Below are positions 1 through 4,635 of a stretch of DNA of 5,065 bases, piece by piece; position 1 is the first letter of the stretch, and the number at the start of each line of letters is the position of its first letter. The notes under the pieces are model-generated. The model was not told where the DNA came from and did no database searches. It was given only the letters and a program-made list of their open reading frames with translations. Position numbers and translations under genes: made by a program. Location of the stretch: NCBI GenBank assembly GCA_021286885.1, contig JAJTBM010000244.1, positions 1 through 5,065 on the forward strand, given 5' to 3'. Origin of the DNA: Rhodocyclales bacterium (lineage in GTDB: Bacteria; Pseudomonadota; Gammaproteobacteria; Burkholderiales; Rhodocyclaceae).

Positions 1-1
1 C

Positions 2-370
2 GACCACGTGGGCACCCTGCGCGCCATGGACCCCAAGACCGGCAAGATCGTGTGGGAACACAAGGAGAAGTTCCCCCTGTGGGCCGGCACCCTCACCACG
101 GCGGGCGGGCTGGTGTTCACCGGCACCTCCGATGGCTTCATCAAGGCCTTCGATGCCAAGAACGGCAAGGAACTCTGGAAGTTCCAGACCGGCTCCGGCG
201 TGGTGTCGGTGCCCATCACCTGGGAAATGGATGGCGAGCAGTACATCGGCCTCTCCTCCGGCTACGGTGGTGCCGTGCCCCTGTGGGGCGGCGACATGGC
301 CGACCTGACCAAGCAGGTCACCCAGGGCGGTTCCTACTGGGTGTTCAAACTGCCCAAGGCCAGCCGCTAA
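2..370 (+). CDS. PQQ-dependent alcohol dehydrogenase, ExaA/PedE type (C-terminal part; 5' end outside window)
   Basis: Periplasmic quinoprotein that would oxidise alcohols and pass electrons from PQQ to a c-type cytochrome. Only the last 122 residues are present; the reading frame is open from base 2 and ends at TAA 368-370. Seen: two tryptophan-docking motifs of the beta-propeller ([11 protein letters not shown] and [11 protein letters not shown]), then [17 protein letters not shown] and [15 protein letters not shown], and the ending [10 protein letters not shown] typical of ExaA-type enzymes. By hand alignment, 76 of 119 residues match the C-terminus of the minus-strand dehydrogenase at 1610-3373, so the two are paralogues. 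The metal-site Asp region lies upstream of the window, so calcium or lanthanide dependence cannot be read. The GTG at base 8 is an internal valine, not a start. A terminator follows 24 bp after the stop. Family assignment is firm; the exact substrate is unknown. Confidence 0.93.
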   Translation, partial: DHVGTLRAMDPKTGKIVWEHKEKFPLWAGTLTTAGGLVFTGTSDGFIKAFDAKNGKELWKFQTGSGVVSVPITWEMDGEQYIGLSSGYGGAVPLWGGDMADLTKQVTQGGSYWVFKLPKASR

Positions 371-393
371 GTCTGTCTCCTCGTAGTACTCTT

Positions 394-428
394 CCCCGGG
401 CCGGCCTTCCCGCCTGCCCGGGGTTTTT
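394..428 (+). terminator. Intrinsic terminator after the first dehydrogenase
   Basis: A perfect 8-bp GC stem (CCCCGGGC at 394-401, GCCCGGGG at 416-423) with a 14-nt loop that may itself form a small CGG/CCG stem, followed by five T (424-428). It lies 24 bp after the dehydrogenase stop and its T-run ends 3 bp before the AGGAG of the next gene. The downstream genes therefore depend on read-through or on a promoter I cannot see in the short gap. Confidence 0.82.
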
Positions 429-442
429 GGCAGGAGACTCCC

Positions 443-1048
443 GTGCCCGTTTTTCATCTGCACTCCCCAGCCCTGGGCCTCGCGCTGGGGCTGACGCTGG
501 GGCTTGCCCTGCTCACGCCCGCACGTCCGGCCCAGGCCGAAGCCCGTGCACCGCTGGTCATCGGCAGTTGCGGCCTGTGGCCCCATGCCCGCTGCCAAGG
601 GGTCGACCTGCGCCACCAGGATTTATCCGGTCTGGATCTGGCAGGGGCCGATCTGCGCGGCGCAAAGCTCGCCCGGGCCAATCTGACCGCCGCCAACCTG
701 GCCGGTGCCCTGCTTGACGGGGCCGACCTGAGCGGTGCCCGTCTGAACAAGGTCAATGCACCGGGCGCCAGCTTCCGCAACGCCCGCATGGTAGGCGCCG
801 ATCTGGAGGTTGCCCGCATCATGCGCAGCGATTTCAGCGGCGCAGACCTGACCGCCGCCAACCTGGAAGCCAGCAAGGCTGCTTTTTCGTGGTTTGTGGG
901 TGCCAGCCTGCGGGATGCCAACCTGCAAGAAGCCAAGTTCACCACCACCAACCTGCAGAACGCCGATCTGCGCGGTGCCCTGCTGCGCTACACGATCTTT
1001 CCGGATTCCACCTTCGAGGGCTGCCAGGGCTGCCCCACCGACTGGTGA
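443..1048 (+). CDS. Exported pentapeptide-repeat protein
   Basis: 201 residues of unknown function. GTG start at 443 is preceded by CAGGAGA (431-437), and the frame opens straight into a Sec signal: hydrophobic residues 10-24, then AQA at 30-32 with likely cleavage before Glu33. From about residue 55 to 191 the protein is made of A(D/N)LxxA-type pentapeptide repeats (for example ADLRG, ANLTA, ADLSG, ANLEA, ADLRG), which form a right-handed quadrilateral beta-helix. Around residues 102-130 and 145-155 the repeats are more degenerate (ASFRN, KAAFSWFVG). Cys43 and Cys51 sit before the helix and a CQGC pair (194/197) after it; in the periplasm these could form disulphide caps. It follows the dehydrogenase and precedes the cytochrome by 5 bp, so it is probably co-transcribed with the cytochrome. 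From memory, a pentapeptide-repeat gene also lies next to the ped genes of Pseudomonas putida. A scaffold or maturation role is only a guess. Confidence 0.88.
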   Translation: MPVFHLHSPALGLALGLTLGLALLTPARPAQAEARAPLVIGSCGLWPHARCQGVDLRHQDLSGLDLAGADLRGAKLARANLTAANLAGALLDGADLSGARLNKVNAPGASFRNARMVGADLEVARIMRSDFSGADLTAANLEASKAAFSWFVGASLRDANLQEAKFTTTNLQNADLRGALLRYTIFPDSTFEGCQGCPTDW

Positions 1049-1053
1049 TCGCC

Positions 1054-1512
1054 ATGCCGAAACTTCTGCCCTGCCTGCTTGCCAGCCTGGCGCTGGGCAC
1101 TGCCCTCCAGGCCTGGGCCCAGATGCCCAGCCTGGAAGCATTGCCACCGCTGCCCAGCTCGGTTCTGGAGAACCCCTATCGCCAGAACCCCCAGGCCATC
1201 GCGCTGGGCCAGCAGCTGTTCAACCACAATTGCGCCCGCTGCCATGGGGTCGATGCGGTCAACAAGGGGCAAGTGGGCCCGGATCTGACCAAGCTGGAGC
1301 GGGCCTGTCTGAACATCCGCAACCCGGCGCATCAGCAACTGTGTCTCCAGGATAACGACCACTTCTTTTACCAGTCTGTTCTAGAAGGCAAACGTCGAGT
1401 CGGGGTGGAACACATGCCTCCCTGGGCCGGTGTTCTCAATCCCCAGGAAATCTGGGCAATCCGCAGCTTTGTGGAGTCCCGACGAGAAAGCCCACGTGGG
1501 TCACGCCCCTGA
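1054..1512 (+). CDS. pedF: PedF-like cytochrome c550, electron acceptor of PQQ alcohol dehydrogenase
   Basis: 152-residue periplasmic single-haem cytochrome c, expected to take electrons from reduced PQQ dehydrogenase and pass them to the terminal oxidase chain. Seen: signal peptide 1-22 ending AWA, haem-binding CARCH at 60-64, and Met121 in HMPPW as the likely sixth haem ligand. The block NPYRQNP before the haem motif and the ending PQEIWAIRSFVES resemble PedF/c550 proteins of alcohol-oxidation clusters. Two further mature-region cysteines, Cys85 and Cys97, lie between haem motif and Met ligand and could form a disulphide, recalling 'four-Cys' methanol/alcohol-related cytochromes. Start chosen at ATG 1054 because it gives a normal signal peptide and has GGTGA 5 bp upstream; an in-frame GTG at 1045 overlapping the previous stop (GTGA) is possible. 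The frame is open much further upstream, but that part overlaps the pentapeptide gene. Function firm; the symbol rests on remembered similarity. Confidence 0.88.
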   Translation: MPKLLPCLLASLALGTALQAWAQMPSLEALPPLPSSVLENPYRQNPQAIALGQQLFNHNCARCHGVDAVNKGQVGPDLTKLERACLNIRNPAHQQLCLQDNDHFFYQSVLEGKRRVGVEHMPPWAGVLNPQEIWAIRSFVESRRESPRGSRP

Positions 1513-1525
1513 AATTCCAATAAAA

Positions 1526-1557
1526 AACGGCACGGATGCCGAAACATCCGTGCCGTT
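1526..1557 (-). terminator. Strong intrinsic terminator of the minus-strand dehydrogenase
   Basis: A perfect 13-bp stem (AACGGCACGGATG at 1526-1538, CATCCGTGCCGTT at 1545-1557) with a 6-nt loop. Read on the minus strand it is followed by a T-run opposite the A-tract 1522-1527, the classic rho-independent form, 52 bp beyond the dehydrogenase stop. On the plus strand no T-run follows, but the hairpin lies 13 bp after the cytochrome stop and may give some termination or 3'-end protection there too. Confidence 0.88.
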
Positions 1558-1564
1558 GCACCCA

Positions 1565-1589
1565 GGCATCCGGCCAAGGCCGGCATGCC
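1565..1589. repeat. Second inverted repeat in the convergent gap
   Basis: GGCATCCGGCC (1565-1575) pairs with GGCCGGCATGCC (1578-1589) around an AA centre, with a single unpaired base. The centre is so tight that the innermost pairs must open in RNA. No T-run follows on either strand, so it is not an intrinsic terminator by itself. It lies between the minus-strand dehydrogenase stop and that gene's terminator. Confidence 0.5.
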
Positions 1590-1609
1590 AGGTGGAGCGC
1601 CGATCAGTA

Positions 1610-3373
1610 TTACTTGTGCAGCTTGAAGACCCAGACGGAACCGCCTTGTTCCAGGTAGTTCACGCGGCGGGCCACGTCGCCGCCCCACAGGGGCACAGCG
1701 CCGCCCCAACCGGACACCACGGCCACGTACTGCTCGCCACCTTCTTCCCAAGTGATCGGGGGGGCCACCACGCCGGAGCCGGTCTGGAAGGACCAGACTT
1801 CCTTGCCGGTCTTGGCGTCCAGGGCCTTCAGGTAGCCTTCGGGGGTACCGTAGAAGGTCAGGTTGCCGCCGGTGGTCAGAGCGCCGCCCCACAGGGGAGC
1901 GAAGTTCTTGTTTTCCCAGACGATCTTGCCGCCGACCGGATCAACGGCACGCAGGGAGCCGATGTAGTCGTCATGCAGGGCCTTGATGGTGAAGCCCGCG
2001 CCCAGGTAGGCCGCGCCACGCTTGTAGGAAACGGGCTCGTTCCAGATGTCCATGCCCCATTCGTTGGCCGGCACGTAGAACAGGCCGGTCTTGGGGTTGT
2101 AGGCCATCTGCATCTGGTTCTTGCCGCCGAGGAAGGACGGGGCAGCAAACACGGTCTTGCCCTTCTTGCCGTCTTCGCCTTCAGCCGGGTTGCCCGGGCG
2201 GTTGTCGTCGTTGTAGATCGGACGGCCAGTGGCCAGGTCGATGCCCTTGGCCCAAGTGATGTCCTTCACGAAGGGGAAGGCGTTCAGCAGCTTGCCGTTG
2301 GTCCGGTCGATGACGAAGAAGAAGCCGTTCCGGTCAGCCTTGCCGCCGGCCTTGATGATCTTGCCGGTCTTCGGATCCTTGTAGTCGAAGGACACGAATT
2401 CGTTCACACCGTCGAAGTCCCAGCCGTCGTGCGGGGTGGTCTGGTAGTGCCAGACGATCTTGCCGGTATCCGGGTCGATGGCCACGGTGGCGGAGGAGAA
2501 CAGGTTGTCGCCGGGGCGCAGGTGGCTGTTCCACGGAGCCGGGTTGCCGGTGCCGGCGAAGACCAGGTTGGTTTCGGGATCGTAGGTGGCGCCGTTCCAG
2601 GTGGCCGCGCCGCCGGTCTTCCACAGGTCGCCGGTCCAGGTGGCGTTGAGGGTGCCGGAGATGCCGATCTCGGTGGCGTTGCCGTCCTTGTCGTAGGCAT
2701 AGCCCATGTGACCTTCAACGGTCGGACGCACCCACAGCTTCTTGCCGGTCTTCGGATCGCGCGCCTCGATGCGGCCGATGACGCCGAATTCGCCGCCGGA
2801 AACGCCGGTAATCAGCTTGCCCTTGGCGATGATCGGAGCGGCGGTGGCGGAATAGCCGGCATGGTAGTCGTCGATCTTGTCCTTCCAGACGACCTTGCCG
2901 GTGTCCTTGTTCAGGGCCACGAGCTGGGCGTCGAGGGTGGCGAAGATCACCAGGTTGTCATAGAGCGCAGCGCCACGGTTGATCACGTCGCAGCAGGGCA
3001 TGATGCCTTCGGGCAGACGGTGCTCGTACTTCCACAGCTTCTTGCCGGTCTTGGCATCCAGCGCAAAGATGCGGCTGTAGGAAGCGGTCACGTACATCTT
3101 GCCGTCGAACACCAGGGGCTGGGATTCCTGGCCGCGCTGCTTTTCACCGCCGAAGGAGAAGGACCACACCGGGACCAGATCCTTCACGGTCTTCACGTTG
3201 ACCTTGTCCAGGGGGCTGTAGCGCTGGCCTTGCTGGCCGAGGCCAAAACCCACCACGTCACCGCCGGTCTTGGCATCGTTGACGATATCTGCGTCAGTAA
3301 CACCCTTCGCGTGGGCCGCACCAGCGACCATCAGCGCAGCAGCGATCATGGTCATCGCAAACGGCTTCTTCAT
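1610..3373 (-). CDS. PQQ-dependent alcohol dehydrogenase with lanthanide-type active site (PedH/ExaA-like)
   Basis: Complete 587-residue periplasmic quinoprotein that oxidises alcohols with PQQ and a metal ion. Seen, numbered from the ATG at 3373: signal peptide 1-22 (MKKPFAMT... ending AHA); vicinal disulphide Cys127-Cys128 in [10 protein letters not shown]; metal-binding Glu195 (GGEFGV) and Asn277 (GTGNPAPWN); catalytic Asp319 in GWDFDG; Arg348 in KADRNG. Six tryptophan-docking motifs (104-114, 153-163, 204-214, 298-308, 476-486, 517-527) mark the eight-bladed propeller. Asp321, two residues after the catalytic Asp, is the extra ligand known from lanthanide-dependent XoxF and PedH; calcium enzymes have Ala or Ser there. 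The blocks [22 protein letters not shown] and [10 protein letters not shown] favour the ExaA/PedH branch over XoxF methanol dehydrogenase, though the GVNE after the Asp pair is XoxF-like. An in-frame ATG at 3394 with its own Shine-Dalgarno would add MIQRSNK. It faces the cytochrome gene and is preceded by a sigma-54 promoter. Confidence 0.95.
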   Translation of the reverse strand: MKKPFAMTMIAAALMVAGAAHAKGVTDADIVNDAKTGGDVVGFGLGQQGQRYSPLDKVNVKTVKDLVPVWSFSFGGEKQRGQESQPLVFDGKMYVTASYSRIFALDAKTGKKLWKYEHRLPEGIMPCCDVINRGAALYDNLVIFATLDAQLVALNKDTGKVVWKDKIDDYHAGYSATAAPIIAKGKLITGVSGGEFGVIGRIEARDPKTGKKLWVRPTVEGHMGYAYDKDGNATEIGISGTLNATWTGDLWKTGGAATWNGATYDPETNLVFAGTGNPAPWNSHLRPGDNLFSSATVAIDPDTGKIVWHYQTTPHDGWDFDGVNEFVSFDYKDPKTGKIIKAGGKADRNGFFFVIDRTNGKLLNAFPFVKDITWAKGIDLATGRPIYNDDNRPGNPAEGEDGKKGKTVFAAPSFLGGKNQMQMAYNPKTGLFYVPANEWGMDIWNEPVSYKRGAAYLGAGFTIKALHDDYIGSLRAVDPVGGKIVWENKNFAPLWGGALTTGGNLTFYGTPEGYLKALDAKTGKEVWSFQTGSGVVAPPITWEEGGEQYVAVVSGWGGAVPLWGGDVARRVNYLEQGGSVWVFKLHK

Positions 3374-3380
3374 CTTATTG

Positions 3381-3408
3381 CTCCTTTGGATCATTTATGT
3401 CTCCTTTT
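3381..3408 (-). promoter_or_regulatory. Two tandem ribosome-binding sites with alternative starts for the dehydrogenase
   Basis: On the minus strand, AAAAGGAG (3401-3408) precedes ATG 3394 by 6 bases, and AAAGGAG (3381-3387) precedes ATG 3373 by 7 bases. Both ATGs are in the same frame, 21 bases apart. Both sites are near ideal. I chose ATG 3373 because MKKPF gives a 22-residue signal peptide of usual size, but the 29-residue version is also a workable Sec signal. Confidence 0.75.
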
Positions 3409-3477
3409 AGAGGGTGCTGAAGCACGATCCGGACAGCCACCTCCCGGCCCAACCGCATCATGCAGCGCCGCCGATCC

Positions 3478-3492
3478 GCAAGAGCTGTGCCA
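3478..3492 (-). promoter_or_regulatory. Sigma-54 (-24/-12) promoter of the minus-strand dehydrogenase
   Basis: On the minus strand the sequence reads TGGCACAGCTCTTGC, matching the TGGCAC-N5-TTGC consensus at every fixed position, with exactly 10 bases between GG and GC. Transcription would start near 3466, giving a leader of about 70 bases to ATG 3394. A sigma-54 promoter needs an enhancer-binding ATPase activator, which is not encoded in this window. Seen directly as sequence; use as a promoter is inferred. Confidence 0.8.
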
Positions 3493-3525
3493 CCCCACCG
3501 ATCAAAAACTGCAAAAAAATCATCC

Positions 3526-3540
3526 CGGGAAAAATTCCCG
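3526..3540. repeat. Inverted repeat CGGGAA-AAA-TTCCCG
   Basis: Perfect 6-bp arms (3526-3531, 3535-3540) around an AAA centre. It lies about 34 bp upstream of the -24 element of the minus-strand sigma-54 promoter, a place where a regulator or bending protein could sit. There is no T-run after it on the plus strand, so it is not a convincing terminator. Role unknown. Confidence 0.5.
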
Positions 3541-3558
3541 ATATAAATCGTGCCCTTG

Positions 3559-3676
3559 GCGCAAGCCTGGGGTTTTTCGCAAAAAACTGTTCAGGCGCAA
3601 GGACTGCCCACAACTGCTCCACCTGCTTCATTCCTTGCCATGTGCTCCAAACTGCAACAGCGCAAGGGTGCAACAG
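3559..3676. repeat. Short direct repeats, candidate activator-binding cluster
   Basis: GCGCAAG occurs three times (3559-3565, 3595-3601, 3660-3666) and TGCAACAG twice (3653-3660, 3669-3676, 16 bp apart). The first GCGCAAG is part of a small inverted repeat, CTTG-GCG-CAAG (3555-3565). The cluster lies roughly 90-210 bp from the predicted minus-strand start and 135-250 bp from the plus-strand start, the usual distance for upstream activator sites of sigma-54 promoters. Binding is inferred; such 7-8 bp repeats can occur by chance. Confidence 0.4.
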
Positions 3677-3684
3677 ACCTTTTC

Positions 3685-3694
3685 CCTGATCAGG
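3685..3694. repeat. 10-bp perfect palindrome CCTGATCAGG
   Basis: A perfect palindrome between the direct-repeat cluster and the plus-strand sigma-54 promoter, about 90 bp upstream of its -24 element. It could be half of a regulator site, but no second copy was found in the region. Low weight. Confidence 0.35.
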
Positions 3695-3784
3695 ATGTCT
3701 ACTGAAAATCGGCGCACCAGGGTGTTCTGACGCGAAAACAGCCGCCTCTCAACCTACTCCCGCACCTGGCACCGCACTGCACCA

Positions 3785-3799
3785 TGGCATGAGTTTTGC
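3785..3799 (+). promoter_or_regulatory. Sigma-54 (-24/-12) promoter of the SoxYZ-like/SoxH-like operon
   Basis: TGGCATGAGTTTTGC matches the sigma-54 consensus TGGCAC-N5-TTGC with one change (T for the last C of TGGCAC) and the strict 10-base GG-to-GC spacing. The start point would be near 3811, leaving a leader of about 45 bases to GTG 3856. It mirrors the promoter of the divergent dehydrogenase, which strengthens both calls. Confidence 0.72.
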
Positions 3800-3855
3800 G
3801 ATTCAGCCCCCACCAAAGAGCAGGCCGCCACCAGGCAGGTCGCCAGGAGGAGACA

Positions 3856-4635
3856 GTGAAAAAAACCCTGATTGCAGCCGCCCTGCTGGGTGCGCTGCTG
3901 CCGCTGCATAGTTGGGCAGCCCCATCCGTGCCCCCCGCCGACCCCCTCGCCTCGCCCCGCTGGGGTGACATGCGCAAGATGATGCTGCCCGCCAAGGGAC
4001 GCATCGTGTTTGACGACAAGGTCAAGGTGGGCGCCCCGCTCAACGCCGAAAATCCCCTCAACGTCCCGGTAAGCGTGGATGCGGGCGCCCTCGCTGGCGT
4101 TGAAGAGGTGCTGGTGTTCGCCGACTTCAACCCCATCAACCGCATCCTACGCTTCCAGCCCCGGGGGGCTTATCCAGGCCTCGCCTTCCGCATCAAGCTC
4201 CAGCAATCCAGCCCGGTGCGGGCCGCCGTGCGCACCCGGGACGGGGTCTGGCATGTGGGCGGCACCTGGGTAAACACCACCGGCGGCGGCTGCACCCTGC
4301 CTTCCACCGGCAGTGGCTCACCCGAATGGCAAAAGCGCCTGGGCGAAGTCAGCAGCCGGGTCTGGACCCGCCCGGAAGGGGGCGAGCGGGTGCGCTTACG
4401 CATCATTCACCCTGAAGACACGGGCCTCGCCGACGGAGTGCCCGCCTTCTACATCCAGGAGCTGGTGCTCTCCACCGACAGCGGCCAGGCCCTGCTCCAG
4501 ATCGAGGGCTACGAGCCCGTCGCCGAAAACCCGGTGTTTACCGTGGATATTCCCGCCACCCATGTGGCCCCCGGCTACCGGGTGCGTGGTCGGGACAACA
4601 ACGGCAACCCCATTTCTGCCGAGGTGGATAAATGA
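3856..4635 (+). CDS. Quinoprotein dehydrogenase-associated SoxYZ-like fused carrier protein
   Basis: 259-residue periplasmic protein that joins a SoxY-like and a SoxZ-like domain. In thiosulfate oxidation SoxYZ carries sulfur intermediates on a SoxY cysteine; this fused family is instead found beside PQQ dehydrogenases and its cargo is not established. GTG start at 3856 is set by the strong AGGAGGAGA (3845-3853) and gives a Sec signal MKKTLIAAALLGALLPLHSWAA. Residues about 27-146 are SoxY-like and end in GGGC, with Cys146 the only cysteine in the whole protein, at the place corresponding to the carrier cysteine of the SoxY GGCGG end. Residues about 155-259 are SoxZ-like (RLRIIHPEDTGL, FYIQELVL, AENPVFTVDIP, RDNNGNPI). 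It overlaps the next gene by ATGA, so the two are translationally coupled, and a sigma-54 promoter lies just upstream. Family recognised from motifs and context; chemistry unknown. Confidence 0.88.
   Translation: MKKTLIAAALLGALLPLHSWAAPSVPPADPLASPRWGDMRKMMLPAKGRIVFDDKVKVGAPLNAENPLNVPVSVDAGALAGVEEVLVFADFNPINRILRFQPRGAYPGLAFRIKLQQSSPVRAAVRTRDGVWHVGGTWVNTTGGGCTLPSTGSGSPEWQKRLGEVSSRVWTRPEGGERVRLRIIHPEDTGLADGVPAFYIQELVLSTDSGQALLQIEGYEPVAENPVFTVDIPATHVAPGYRVRGRDNNGNPISAEVDK

Larger units (their letters stand above)
3395..3855. other. Divergent intergenic control region without a credible gene
   Basis: About 460 bp separate the two divergent genes. It is visibly more AT-rich between about 3500 and 3590 than the flanking genes. 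It holds a sigma-54 promoter facing each way (3478-3492 minus, 3785-3799 plus), A-tracts at 3504-3534, short direct repeats (3559-3676), small palindromes, and leaders of roughly 70 and 45 bases. The short open frames here lack a ribosome-binding site and recognisable protein features. Confidence 0.8.

Noticed and set aside
889..1053. N-terminal extension of the cytochrome frame back to 889
   Set aside because: It overlaps the pentapeptide gene for more than 150 bp and would bury the signal peptide; ATG 1054 gives a normal exported cytochrome.
454..1147. Two long minus-strand open frames (454-951 and 623-1147)
   Set aside because: They are antisense to the pentapeptide repeats and only mirror that repetitive codon pattern (regular RSAP or QVGxxQ-like runs). 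They have no ribosome-binding site and no signal peptide.
3414..3425. Small hairpin GTGC-TGAA-GCAC in the dehydrogenase leader
   Set aside because: Only a 4-bp stem with a 4-base loop, too weak to argue for a riboswitch or regulatory RNA.
3414..3689. Small open frames on both strands in the divergent gap
   Set aside because: No ribosome-binding site, odd composition and no motif, and they overlap the promoter elements and repeats.
1430..3730. 766-codon open frame on the plus strand
   Set aside because: It lies opposite the complete PQQ dehydrogenase, whose motifs, signal peptide and ribosome-binding sites are clear. Its translation has no recognisable domain and is rich in V, G, A, L and H as expected for the antisense of a GC-rich gene.
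3767..3781. A third sigma-54-like match, TGGCACCGCACTGCA, on the plus strand
   Set aside because: Only 9 bases separate GG and GC; sigma-54 is strict about 10. The match at 3785-3799, just downstream, has correct spacing.
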